Positions 48,085 to 56,631 of a stretch of DNA of 64,000 nt are shown in pieces. The notes under the pieces are model-generated. The model was not told the DNA's origin and did not search any database. It was given only the letters and a program-made list of their open reading frames with translations. Source of the DNA: Blastococcus sp. VKM Ac-2987 (lineage in GTDB: Bacteria; Actinomycetota; Actinomycetes; Mycobacteriales; Geodermatophilaceae); NCBI RefSeq assembly GCF_026967805.1, contig NZ_JAPVBG010000003.1, positions 1,138,986 to 1,202,985 of the forward strand. Direction: 5' to 3'. Made by a program: the position numbers and the translations under genes. Positions within the stretch are counted from its first letter, which is position 1; each line of letters starts with the position of its first letter.

Positions 48085-49702
48085 TGCGTACCTCCTGCCC
48101 GCCCGTCGACCGCAACTCCCGGAACGCCCCCACCAGCTGCGCGCGGGCCGTCCCCATCATGACCGCCAGCGCCACGACGAGCACGGTGCCCCCGGCCAGC
48201 ACCCCGGCTCCGAGCGTGCCGGGCAGGCCTCCGCCGGGCACCGGGTCCGCGCCCAGCGCACCCGCGACCCACAGCCCGGCCGCCCCGCCCAGGGAGCCGG
48301 CCAGCAGCGCCACCGGGCCGGTGCGGCCGAGGCCGCCCAGCGCCGGCGGGCCCGCCGCCCGGGCGACCACCAGCAGGAGCCCGGCACCGGCGACGGTGAC
48401 GCCCAGCGTGTGCCCCAGGCCCAGGGCCAGCGCCCGGTCGTCGCTGGGCAGCGCCCGGGCGAGGACGACGTCGGCGGCGACGGCGAGCAGCCACCCGCCG
48501 AGCACGCACGCGGTCGGTGCCTTCCACAGCCCGCGGGCGTAGAGGGCCCGGGTCAGGAGCGCCACCAGGCCGTACCCGAGCAGACCCGGCGCGAAGGCCA
48601 CGATGGTGTCGCGCAGCGCGGACACCGCCGCATCCGTGCCCGAGCCCAGGAAGACGCGGGCCATGGGCCCGGCGGTCGCGACCAGCGCCGCGGCGGCGAC
48701 GGCACAGGCGGCCACGGTCAGCACCGTGACCGGGGCGAGCGCGCGGCGGTAGCCGTCCTCGTCGCCGCTGTCCGCGCGCTCGGCCAGCCCGGGGTAGGCC
48801 GAGGTCGCCAGCGGCACGGCGAGCGCCGCCCAGGGCAGCAGGAAGACGGTGAGGCCGGCGGCGTAGATCACCTGGGTGCCGTCGGGGGCCCCCTCGTTGG
48901 CCAGCCGGATGGCGACGGCGGCCAGCAGCTGCTGCCCGGCGAGGGTGAGCACGCCGGCCACGGCCAGCCGCCGGACGCGGGGTGCGGCGCCGACCGGGAA
49001 GCGCAGCGCGGGCCGCAGCCCCAGGCGCAGCCCACGCAGAGGGAGCAGCAGGCTCAGGCTGAGGGCGACCACGCCGAGCGTCGTCCCGACGCCGAGCACC
49101 AGCTCGGCCGGGGTGGACAGCCCAGCCACGTCCCCGCCGCCACCCATGGCGGCGAAGACCAGGTACGTGATCGCGACGACGAGGCTGGACAGCAGCGGCG
49201 CCAGCGCGGGGCCGGCGAACCGCCGGTGGGCCTGCAGCACGCCGGTGAGCACGATGCCGATCCCGTAAAGCACCACCTGCGGCGCGAAGACCAGCAGGAA
49301 CCGGCTGGCCAGCTGCACCTCGGCCTCGTCGCCGCCGCCGAGCAGCAGCCGGGCGATGGGCTCGGCGAGCACCGCGAGCAGGACCGCCAGCGGGGTCAGC
49401 AGCAGCAGCGTCCAGCCGAGCAGCGCCGACGCCGTGCGCCGCACCTGCTCGCGGTCCCCGGCGGCGATCCCGCCGGCGAGCATCGGCACGACCAGGCTGG
49501 CCAGCGCCCCGCCGGCGACGACCTCGAAGACGATGTTGGGGACGTTGTTGGCCGCCAGGTAGGCGTCGCCGGTGCTGCCGGCTCCCACCGTGTTGGTGAA
49601 GACCAGCGTGCGGCCGAAGCCGGCCAGCCGCGCCAGGACGGTGAGCGCCGCGATCAGGGCGGCCGCCCCGGCGACCCCGCGCGCCACCTGCCGCGCGCTC
49701 AC
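48077..49702 (-). CDS. murJ: Lipid II flippase MurJ-like (MVF family)
   Basis: A 541-residue integral membrane protein with about 14 helices. The MurJ pattern is LTVLARLAGFGRTLVFTNTV, TGDAYLAANNVPNIVFEVVA, GGALASLVVPMLA and later APQVVLYGIGIVLTGVLQAH and FLLPWAALAVPLATSAYPGL. MurJ exports lipid II for peptidoglycan. Actinobacteria also have a longer MviN fusion elsewhere, so this copy, flanked by a WecA-like enzyme and a GT4, may flip a different polyprenyl-linked glycan. GTG at 49702 overlaps the upstream gene (GTGA). Confidence 0.9.
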   Translation of the reverse strand: MSARQVARGVAGAAALIAALTVLARLAGFGRTLVFTNTVGAGSTGDAYLAANNVPNIVFEVVAGGALASLVVPMLAGGIAAGDREQVRRTASALLGWTLLLLTPLAVLLAVLAEPIARLLLGGGDEAEVQLASRFLLVFAPQVVLYGIGIVLTGVLQAHRRFAGPALAPLLSSLVVAITYLVFAAMGGGGDVAGLSTPAELVLGVGTTLGVVALSLSLLLPLRGLRLGLRPALRFPVGAAPRVRRLAVAGVLTLAGQQLLAAVAIRLANEGAPDGTQVIYAAGLTVFLLPWAALAVPLATSAYPGLAERADSGDEDGYRRALAPVTVLTVAACAVAAAALVATAGPMARVFLGSGTDAAVSALRDTIVAFAPGLLGYGLVALLTRALYARGLWKAPTACVLGGWLLAVAADVVLARALPSDDRALALGLGHTLGVTVAGAGLLLVVARAAGPPALGGLGRTGPVALLAGSLGGAAGLWVAGALGADPVPGGGLPGTLGAGVLAGGTVLVVALAVMMGTARAQLVGAFRELRSTGGQEVRSG

Positions 49703-50538
49703 GAGGAACGGCGACCGAGGCGGTCCAGTTCGCGGAGCGCGGGGGTGGCCTCGATGACGCGGGTGAAGCTGATCCGCTCGCTGGCCAGGGTGAGCCCGGT
49801 GACCACGGCCAGCGCGCCGGCACGGGCGCCGCGGGACGGCACCCCGGCCAGCCGCAGGCCGAGGAGGGCGCCGAGGGCGTTCGCGCCGCAGTCGCCCAGC
49901 ATGATCCGCTCGCCGAGGTCGTCGGGCAGCACCGCCAGGGTCGCCCCCAGCGGCCCGGCGACCAGCTGCCCGGCCGGCCCGCCGAGACCGGCGGCCGCGG
50001 CGATCGCCCCGGCCTTGGCCGCGCGCCCGGGGCGCAGGTCGAGCAGGTTCAGGAGATTGGCGGTGCCGGCGACCAGCCCGGTGGTGAGCACGCCGTCGAC
50101 GAGCGCACCGCTCCCCCGGCCGGGACCGCGGCTCAGGAGCGCGGCGGCGGCCGCGGCGGCACCGATGCCGGCCACCTTGACCGCGCCGGCCGAGACGCGT
50201 CCCTCGCGCAGTGCCCGCAGGTGGCCGGCCAGCCCCTTGTCCCGGGCCTGCTCCGGCCGGGCGCCGGCCAGGTCGTCGTAGCCGCCGACCAGGCCGGAGA
50301 CGGCGCCGACGACCGCGGACGCGGCTCGGGTGCCGGGCGGGGCACCCAGCACCGCGGTCGCCGTGGCCGACAGCGCCAGCGCCGGGCCGCCGAGGAGGCT
50401 GACCGGACGGCCGGCGTAGTTGGTGCGCCGCCACGGCGCGCCGGCCGGGCGGTCCGTCAGCACGGCGGCTCCCGCCAGGGCGGCGCGCGCCGACGCGGCC
50501 CCGGTCAGGGCCAGCAGCGCGGGGCGCCGGCCGCTCAC
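49699..50538 (-). CDS. MraY/WecA-like polyprenyl-phosphate sugar transferase homologue
   Basis: A 279-residue multi-helix membrane protein related to polyprenyl-phosphate hexose-1-phosphate transferases. The DD-like motif is GGYDDLAGARPEQARDKGL, the Asn/Asp motif ANLLNLLDLRPGRAAKAG lacks the usual DGLDG repeat, and LGDCGANALGALLGLRLA matches the GDxGS loop with Cys in place of Thr/Val. These changes suggest altered or weak catalysis, so transferase function is uncertain. It is smaller than MraY. Coupled to steB by GTGA and to murJ by GTGA. Confidence 0.78.
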   Translation of the reverse strand: MSGRRPALLALTGAASARAALAGAAVLTDRPAGAPWRRTNYAGRPVSLLGGPALALSATATAVLGAPPGTRAASAVVGAVSGLVGGYDDLAGARPEQARDKGLAGHLRALREGRVSAGAVKVAGIGAAAAAAALLSRGPGRGSGALVDGVLTTGLVAGTANLLNLLDLRPGRAAKAGAIAAAAGLGGPAGQLVAGPLGATLAVLPDDLGERIMLGDCGANALGALLGLRLAGVPSRGARAGALAVVTGLTLASERISFTRVIEATPALRELDRLGRRSS

Positions 50539-51482
50539 TGCGCGGCGGCGGGCACCGGCGGCACCGGCTGGGTGTCCTCGCCGGTCCCGTACTTGCCCGA
50601 GGTGCCCCGCGACTCCTGGCCGAGGGCGAGGGCGGTGCTGATCCGGCCGACGACGGTGCCGACGTTGTCGATCGTGGAGACGGCGGCCGCGAGCGTCGGA
50701 TCGACGCGGATCGCGCCGATCAGCCCGTTCGGGCGAGCCGACGGCGCATCGCCGGCCACGACGGCGCCCTGACCCTGGGCGTCCAGCGCCGTGGCCAGCT
50801 CGACCAGGGCGGCGTTGCGGCGCTCGGCGTCGTCGCCGGTGAACCCGCTGCCGGTGAGCAGCACCGCGTGGTCGGCCGGCACGACGGAGGCGCCCTCGGG
50901 GTTCAGTACGTCCAGCGAGCTGAGACCGGCGAGGACCGAGGAGACCGCCGCGGTGTCGGGCACCGGTCCAGCCGGCGGGATCATCAGCGTCTGCGCCAGC
51001 AGCGAGGCCACCAGGGTGTCGGCGTCGCCGCTCTCGGGCAGCTGCACCCCGGCGGGCAGCCCGGAGCCGGTGACGTAGCTCTGCAGGGCTGCGCCGGTCG
51101 CCGGGTCGCTGTACTCGGGCTCCAGCCGCACCACGCCGCTGACCGAGCCGCCCGCCTGGCGGACCAGGGCGCCGACCGCCTCCACCGTCTCGGCGGTGAC
51201 GCTGTCGTTGGTCGGGACCAGCAGGACGGAGCGGTCGGTGAGCGTGCCCTCGACCAGCGGCCCGGCGACGGCCTCCTCGAACTCCACGGAGGTGTCGAGC
51301 TGGGCCTGGAGGTCCCGGGTGCGGTCCTCGAGGTTCCGCTTGTCCTGCTCCAGCGCGGACACCTGGTTCTCGATGTCGGCCAGGATCGGCGCGTTGAGCG
51401 CGGTCGTGCCGATGACGATGCCCAGCGCGACCGCCAGGAAGACCGCGATCAGCGAGACCAGGTGGTAGCGGAAGTCGATCAC
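50535..51482 (-). CDS. SteB/MctB-family protein (Rv1698-type)
   Basis: A 315-residue protein with an N-terminal membrane anchor (YHLVSLIAVFLAVALGIVIG), a short coiled coil (IENQVSALEQDKRNLEDRTR) and an extracellular Asp/Ala-rich domain ending in a Pro/Gln tail. Rv1698 has been described as MctB, a copper-related protein, and its corynebacterial homologue as SteB, which partners SteA and controls peptidoglycan hydrolase RipA. Which role holds here is not shown. GTG at 51482 overlaps steA (GTGA), supporting a SteA-SteB complex. Confidence 0.9.
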   Translation of the reverse strand: MIDFRYHLVSLIAVFLAVALGIVIGTTALNAPILADIENQVSALEQDKRNLEDRTRDLQAQLDTSVEFEEAVAGPLVEGTLTDRSVLLVPTNDSVTAETVEAVGALVRQAGGSVSGVVRLEPEYSDPATGAALQSYVTGSGLPAGVQLPESGDADTLVASLLAQTLMIPPAGPVPDTAAVSSVLAGLSSLDVLNPEGASVVPADHAVLLTGSGFTGDDAERRNAALVELATALDAQGQGAVVAGDAPSARPNGLIGAIRVDPTLAAAVSTIDNVGTVVGRISTALALGQESRGTSGKYGTGEDTQPVPPVPAAAQ

Positions 51483-52666
51483 GAGAAGAGGTTCTCCAGC
51501 CAGAACATGAAGCTGTTCCATTGGTCGAGCAGCAGATCCAGGTAGACGCGCCCCGCGGCGGACAGCGCCAGCGCCGATCCGATGGCGAAGAGGGCGGCGA
51601 GCACGAGGACCACCAGTGCCGTCGTCGAGATGCGGCTGCGGTAGAGCCGGCTGACGCCCTTGGCGTCGACGAGCTTGCCGCCCAGCCGCAGGCGGGTGAG
51701 GAAGGTGGAGGCCATGCCCCCGCGGCCCTTGTCCAGGAACTCCACGAGGGTGGCGTGGGTGCCGACGGCGACGATGAGCGTGGCGCCCTTCTCGTCGGCG
51801 AGCAGCATCGCGATGTCCTCGCTGGTGGCGGCGGCCGGGAAGGTGATCGCCTCCACGCCCAGGTCCTGCACGCGGGCCAGGCCCGGGGCGCGGCCGTCGG
51901 CGTAGGCGTGCACGACCACCTCGGCACCGGAGCGCAGCACGTCGTCGCTCACCGAGTCCATGTCCCCGATGATCATGTCCGGCGAGTAGCCGGCCTCGAC
52001 CAGCGCGTCGGCACCGCCGTCGACGCCGATGAGGACCGGGCGGTAGTCGCGGATGTAGGAGCGGAGGGCGTGCAGGTCCTCCTTGTAGTCGTAGCCGCGA
52101 ACGACCACGAGCACGTGCCGGCCCTCGATGGACGTGGTGACGTCGGGGACGCCGACACCGTCGAGCAGGAGCGCGCGCTCCCGCTTCATGTACTCCATGG
52201 TGTTGGCGGCGAACGCCTCCAGTTGCACCGACAGGCCGGCCTTCGCGTCGGCCATGGCGGCCGCCACCGTCTCGCTGTCGTGGGCGGCGCCCGCGGCCAC
52301 GACCGTGCCGTCCTCGGCGACGAGCTCGTTGCCGTCGAGCCGGACGGTCGCGCCCTCCTTGACCTTGGCGAACACCTCCTTGCCGACGTCGTCGAGCAGC
52401 GGGATGCCGGCGTTGATGAGGATCTCGGGCCCGAGGTTGGGGTACCGGCCGGAGATGCTGGGCGCGGCGTTGACCACCGCGGCCACCTTGCAACCGACCA
52501 GCGCGTCGGCGCTGACCCGGTCGATGTCGACGTGGTCGATGACGGCGATGTCGCCGGGGCGCAGTCGTTTCGTCAGGTTCTTGGTGCGACGGTCCAGACG
52601 GACGGGGCCGGCGACCCCGGGCCCCGATTCCTGTGCCCGGCCGCGGCGAACGGTGCCGATGCGCAT
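51479..52666 (-). CDS. steA: SteA-like cell-division membrane protein (Rv1697-type)
   Basis: A 395-residue cytoplasmic protein with one C-terminal helix (ALVVLVLAALFAIGSALAL) and a short tail. The body resembles the thiamine pyrophosphokinase-type SteA fold: TKRLRPGDIAVIDHVDIDRV, VNAAPSISGRYPNLGPEIL, VLIGVDGGADALVEAGYSPD, MIIGDMDSVSDDVLRSGAEV and VGTHATLVEFLDKGRGGMAS. SteA and SteB form a division-linked complex in corynebacteria. ATG at 52666 is used; GTG at 52684 is possible. It heads the coupled envelope series. Confidence 0.93.
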   Translation of the reverse strand: MRIGTVRRGRAQESGPGVAGPVRLDRRTKNLTKRLRPGDIAVIDHVDIDRVSADALVGCKVAAVVNAAPSISGRYPNLGPEILINAGIPLLDDVGKEVFAKVKEGATVRLDGNELVAEDGTVVAAGAAHDSETVAAAMADAKAGLSVQLEAFAANTMEYMKRERALLLDGVGVPDVTTSIEGRHVLVVVRGYDYKEDLHALRSYIRDYRPVLIGVDGGADALVEAGYSPDMIIGDMDSVSDDVLRSGAEVVVHAYADGRAPGLARVQDLGVEAITFPAAATSEDIAMLLADEKGATLIVAVGTHATLVEFLDKGRGGMASTFLTRLRLGGKLVDAKGVSRLYRSRISTTALVVLVLAALFAIGSALALSAAGRVYLDLLLDQWNSFMFWLENLFS

Positions 52667-52831
52667 GACTCCGCATGCTGCCACGCGGAGTTCCCCGGGC
52701 GTTCATCCGACGCGCATCGGCGACGTTCCGCTCACGGAGCGTGTCCGACACCAGGTCCGGCCGACACGCCGGCCACGCGCTCCGCGCCGCCTGCGCGGGA
52801 CCGTTACCGAGTTGTGACTAGCGTTGCGGAT

Positions 52832-53845
52832 GTGACTGGTGTGGCTGGTGCCCTGACGACCGCAGCATCCCTCCCGCAGCCCGACGAGGACGCCCCGGCG
52901 CCCGTCAGCGGTGCGGTGATCAGAGCGGTCCCGGGACCTGAGCTGGACGGACGCGCCGACCAGCCGGCCAGCCGGCCGGTGCCCGGGACCGCGGCGGACG
53001 GCAGCGCGGCTGCCGCCCCGGCCGATGCCGGGCGCGCGGGGACCGGTGCCGCTCCTGGGGGCGGCGAGCGGGACAGCGCGCCCAGCGGGGTGGCCGGCGA
53101 CGTGCCGGCGGAGCTGATCCCCCCGGGGGCCGTGCCGCCGCCGGTCGCCACCGCACCGGCCGCCGTGACCGACGGTGACTCCACGGGGCCCCGGCGGGCA
53201 CGGCGGGCCCTGCGCGGCAGCGGGATCCGCGAGCGCCGCCGCCAGCAGACGCGGGACCGCATCGTCGACGCCGCCACCGAGTTGTTCGCCGAGCGGGGCT
53301 TCGACGCGGTCAGCGTCGTCGAGATCGCCCAGCGCGCCGGCGTCGTGGAGAAGACGGTGTTCAACCACTTCCCGGTCAAGGAGGGCCTGGTCTTCGACGA
53401 CGACCCGCCCATGCGCGCCGCCCTGCTGGACGCCGTGCGCCGGCGCCCCGCGGGCGAGTCGGTGTCCGCGGCCGCCGGCAGCTTCGTCGTCGCGGCGATC
53501 AGCCTGCTCGGCACGCCGGAGGCCGCCGACGGCGTCGCGCAGATGGCGCGGGTCATCCGTGGGAGCCGCACGCTGCAGATCCGCGAGCGGGAGATCCTCG
53601 GCGAGCTCACCGGCTCGCTGGCCGACCTGGTTGCCGAGGAGACGTCGGCGAAGCCCGGCCAGATCGAGCCGTGGCTGGCCGCCCACGCCGTCCTGGGCCT
53701 GTACGCCTCGCTGCTCGAGCTGGCCCGGGACCGGGTGCTCGACGGGGTCAGCGGGCCGGAACTCGCGGCCGAGCTGCGCCGGCAGGGCCGCCGCGGTCTC
53801 GCTCTGCTGCAGTTCGGCCTGGCCGGCTACGCCAAGTCACGGTGA
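52832..53845 (+). CDS. TetR family regulator with long disordered N-terminus
   Basis: The TetR helix-turn-helix is intact (RQQTRDRIVDAATELFAERG, FDAVSVVEIAQRAGVVEKTV, FNHFPVKEGLVFDD) with a ligand-binding domain of usual size. Upstream of it about 110 Pro/Ala/Gly-rich residues remain open without stops. A start at 52832 is favoured because TAGCGT (52819-52824) is a -10 exactly seven bases upstream, suggesting a leaderless transcript. GTG at 53165 would give a standard 226-residue regulator, and GTG at 52814 a longer one. Ligand and targets unknown; it is divergent from steA and could control that operon. Confidence 0.8.
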   Translation: MTGVAGALTTAASLPQPDEDAPAPVSGAVIRAVPGPELDGRADQPASRPVPGTAADGSAAAAPADAGRAGTGAAPGGGERDSAPSGVAGDVPAELIPPGAVPPPVATAPAAVTDGDSTGPRRARRALRGSGIRERRRQQTRDRIVDAATELFAERGFDAVSVVEIAQRAGVVEKTVFNHFPVKEGLVFDDDPPMRAALLDAVRRRPAGESVSAAAGSFVVAAISLLGTPEAADGVAQMARVIRGSRTLQIREREILGELTGSLADLVAEETSAKPGQIEPWLAAHAVLGLYASLLELARDRVLDGVSGPELAAELRRQGRRGLALLQFGLAGYAKSR

Positions 53846-53910
53846 CATCGGCCGTCCTCCGGACGGCACCGCGGCCAGGAGCCGTTCCCCGGAGGCGTTG
53901 AGCCGTTTCC

Positions 53911-54060
53911 CGTTCCTCCTCGGGGAGCCCTCCGGGCGCCCGCTCGTCGGAACGCCTCGCGAGGCGGCTCGCGTTCCGGTCCGCGGCTCACGCGCCACCC
54001 CGGCGGGTACCGCGGCTCCTAGCTCTTCCTCGGAGGACCCTCCGGGCCCCCGCTCGTCAG
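53911..54060. repeat. Imperfect direct repeat with central hairpin between convergent genes
   Basis: A 40-bp sequence at 53911-53950 recurs at 54021-54060, 110 bp later, with about 33 identities. Between them CGGAACGC (53948-53955) and GCGTTCCG (53971-53978) form an 8-bp stem enclosing the 12-bp palindrome GCCTCGCGAGGC (53954-53965). The arrangement lies between the ends of two convergent genes and probably includes their terminators. Confidence 0.6.
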
Positions 54061-54767
54061 AGCTGCAGCGACTTCACCAGCTGGTCGGCGCGGTCGCCGG
54101 GGAGGTCCGGATCCCGGGTGAAGAGGGCGACGGCGACCATGTAACCGTCCTCCCCCGCCCAGCCGTGGCCGTCCGCGCAGAGCCGGCGGATGTGCTCGCG
54201 CACCTTCGGCTCGTTGCTGTACGGCCCGAAGTCCAGGCCCATGGCGAGGAAGTTCACGACGCGGTAGCCGAGCTCCTCGGCGGTCCGCACGGTCGCCAGC
54301 GGGTCGGAGTAGCTGGCCACGGCGGAGATGACGTTGGTGTACCCGGCCTTGAGCAGCTGCAGCACCAGGTCGTTGCCGTGCACCCCGCCCCACAGCTCGG
54401 GCATCAGGATGTCGCGGTCGGGGGCCGGGATGTAGGGCGGGTTGGAGATGACCGTGGACGCCTGCTGCCCGCCGGCCGAGTCGGCCTGGTCGAAGAAGTC
54501 GCCCAGCTCGACGGTGTACCGGTCGGCGACCCCGCGGTCGGCGATGTTGACCCGCGCCTGCTCGACGGAGGACGCGCTGATGTCGTAGCTGCGCACCCGA
54601 AGCCCCGGGAGCCCCCGCACGACGTCGGCGATGGCGGTGGCATCCCCGGTACCCAGCTCGTCGACGCCCTCCTCCGCCCAGTGCAGCTGGTCGCGGTACT
54701 GGTCCAGCAGCATGCACACCGAGAAGCCGTAGTGGGCGGACTCATCGGTGGAGGAGAAGCAGGTCAC
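54057..54767 (-). CDS. SAM-dependent methyltransferase with NPPY motif
   Basis: A 236-residue class I methyltransferase. SAM motif I is VDELGTGDATAIADVV, the acidic ribose turn SYDISASSVEQARVN, and the catalytic NPPY in VISNPPYIPAP is typical of enzymes that methylate amide or exocyclic nitrogens (HemK/PrmC, rRNA or DNA MTases). The N-terminus is short and lacks the usual PrmC N-terminal domain, so the target is uncertain. GTG at 54767. Downstream of recN and separated from it by a hairpin. Confidence 0.85.
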   Translation of the reverse strand: MTCFSSTDESAHYGFSVCMLLDQYRDQLHWAEEGVDELGTGDATAIADVVRGLPGLRVRSYDISASSVEQARVNIADRGVADRYTVELGDFFDQADSAGGQQASTVISNPPYIPAPDRDILMPELWGGVHGNDLVLQLLKAGYTNVISAVASYSDPLATVRTAEELGYRVVNFLAMGLDFGPYSNEPKVREHIRRLCADGHGWAGEDGYMVAVALFTRDPDLPGDRADQLVKSLQL

Positions 54768-54814
54768 CGACGCCCCTTACCCCGGCCTGCACGTGGGCAC
54801 TCCCCCGGTCACCC

Positions 54815-54833
54815 GACCCGGCGAAGCCGGGTC
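54815..54833 (-). terminator. Hairpin overlapping the recN stop
   Basis: GACCCGGC (54815-54822) and GCCGGGTC (54826-54833) form a perfect 8-bp stem with a 3-nt loop. The recN stop codon lies at 54832-54834, partly inside the stem. Confidence 0.6.
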
Positions 54834-56631
54834 AGCGGGCGGCGGCGGAAGCGGCGACGGCGAGCAGCTCCCGGGCGTGCGCCTGCCCGGTGTCGCTGTC
54901 GGCCAGACCGGACAGCATCCGGGCGAGCTCGCGCACCCGGTCCTCGTCGGCGACCGAGCGGATGTCGGTGGCGGTGACGCCCGCGCCGGTGTCCGGCGAC
55001 TTGTCCACCACGAGGTGGGTGTCGGCGAACGCCGCCACCTGCGCCAGGTGGGTGACGACGACGACCTGGTGGTCCCGGGCCAGCCGGGCCAGCCGCCGCC
55101 CGATCTCCCCGGCGGCCTGGCCACCCACGCCTGCGTCCACCTCGTCGAAGACCATGACCGGCACCGGGTCGGCGCCGGCGAACACCACCTCGATGGCGAG
55201 CATCACCCGGGAGAGCTCACCGCCGGACGCACCCTTGTGCACCGGCCGCGGCGGCGCGCCGGGGTGGGCGGCGAGCAGCAGCGCCACCTCGTCGATGCCG
55301 TCGGGACCGGGGTCGTCGGGATGGCTGTCGATGCTGAAGGACACCCGGGCGCTCTTCATCGCCAGCCCGGCCAGCTCGGCGCCGACCTCCGCGGCGAAGC
55401 CCTCCGCCGCAGCGCGTCGCCCGGCCGAGATCTCCGCGCCGAGCCGGTCGACGTCGGCACGGGCGGCGTCCCGCTGGGCCGCCAGGGCCTCCAGCGCCTC
55501 GTCGGAGACGTCCAGCTCGGCGAGCCGGCGCTGCGCGTCCTCGGCCCAGGCGAGCACGCCGGCCACGCCCGCACCGGCGTCGGCGTACTTGCGGACCAGC
55601 GCGGTGATGACCGCCCGCCGGTCGAGCACCTCGGCCAGGCGGCCGGGGTCGGCGTCGAGGTCGGCGACGTACCCGGCGAGCTGGCCGGCGACGTCGGACA
55701 CCACGGCCACCGCGTCGGCGAGGTCCTGGGCGAGCAGCACGAGAGCCGGGTCGTCGGCACCGGCGAGCGCCCGCTCGGCGATGGCCAGCGCGGCAGTCGC
55801 GTCCTGGGGCAGCTCGCCCCCGCCCAGGTCGCCGGTCACGTCACCGATGAGCGCGGTGCGCGCCTCGTCGGCAGCGGCGCGCAGCGCGTCGGCGTCGCTG
55901 AGCCGCTTGGCCTGGGTGTCGAGCGACTCGTCCTCGCCCGGCTCCGGCGCGACGGCCTCGATCTCCTCCAGGCCGTGCCGCAGCACGTCGGCGGCCTGCG
56001 CCAGCTCGCGTGCCTGTCCGTGCCGGCGCTCCAGATCCGCGGCGAGGGCGCGCCAGCGCTGGTGGGCCTCCCGGTACCGCTCCAGCAGCTCCAGGTGCTC
56101 GGCGCCGGCGTACCGGTCCAGCGCCCGGCGCTGCTCGGACGGCCGCGAGAGCCGCAGCTGATCGGTCTGCCCGTGCACGGCCAGCAGGTGCTCGGCCAGC
56201 TCGGCGACCACCCCGACCGGCACGCTGCGCCCGCCCAGGTAGGCCCGCGAGCGGCCCTCGGCGCTGACCGTGCGGGCCAGGATGAGGCTGCCGTCGTCGT
56301 CGGGATCGGCCCCGGCGTCGGCCGCACGGGCCCAGGCCGGCGACTCCGGCGGGAGCTCCAGCCGCCCCTCCACCCCGGCCCGCCCGCTGGCCCGGACCCG
56401 TCCGGGGTCGGCCCGGCCGCCGAACAGCAGGGTCAGGCCGGTCACCACCATCGTCTTGCCGGCTCCGGTCTCCCCGGTCACCACCGTCAGGCCACGGCCG
56501 AGCTCGAGCGTGACGTCGTCGATGGCGCCGAGGCCGCGGATGCGCAGCTCCGAGAGCCGCCCCGCCGCGGCAGCGGCCGTTCCCGTCGCCGCCGGGCTGG
56601 GTCGGTCAGGCGTCGTCGTGCGTGCCGCCAC
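54832..56631 (-). CDS. recN: DNA repair protein RecN
   Basis: RecN is an SMC-like ATPase acting early in double-strand-break repair. Walker A is GETGAGKTMVV and near the C-terminus the ABC signature is GASGGELSRVMLAIEVVF with Walker B VMVFDEVDAGVGGQAA. Between them a long coiled coil with DVLRHGLEEIEAVAPEPGE-type repeats is visible. 599 residues is normal. GTG at 56631 overlaps nadK by 26 bp, the conserved tlyA-nadK-recN order. Confidence 0.97.
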   Translation of the reverse strand: MAARTTTPDRPSPAATGTAAAAAGRLSELRIRGLGAIDDVTLELGRGLTVVTGETGAGKTMVVTGLTLLFGGRADPGRVRASGRAGVEGRLELPPESPAWARAADAGADPDDDGSLILARTVSAEGRSRAYLGGRSVPVGVVAELAEHLLAVHGQTDQLRLSRPSEQRRALDRYAGAEHLELLERYREAHQRWRALAADLERRHGQARELAQAADVLRHGLEEIEAVAPEPGEDESLDTQAKRLSDADALRAAADEARTALIGDVTGDLGGGELPQDATAALAIAERALAGADDPALVLLAQDLADAVAVVSDVAGQLAGYVADLDADPGRLAEVLDRRAVITALVRKYADAGAGVAGVLAWAEDAQRRLAELDVSDEALEALAAQRDAARADVDRLGAEISAGRRAAAEGFAAEVGAELAGLAMKSARVSFSIDSHPDDPGPDGIDEVALLLAAHPGAPPRPVHKGASGGELSRVMLAIEVVFAGADPVPVMVFDEVDAGVGGQAAGEIGRRLARLARDHQVVVVTHLAQVAAFADTHLVVDKSPDTGAGVTATDIRSVADEDRVRELARMLSGLADSDTGQAHARELLAVAASAAAR

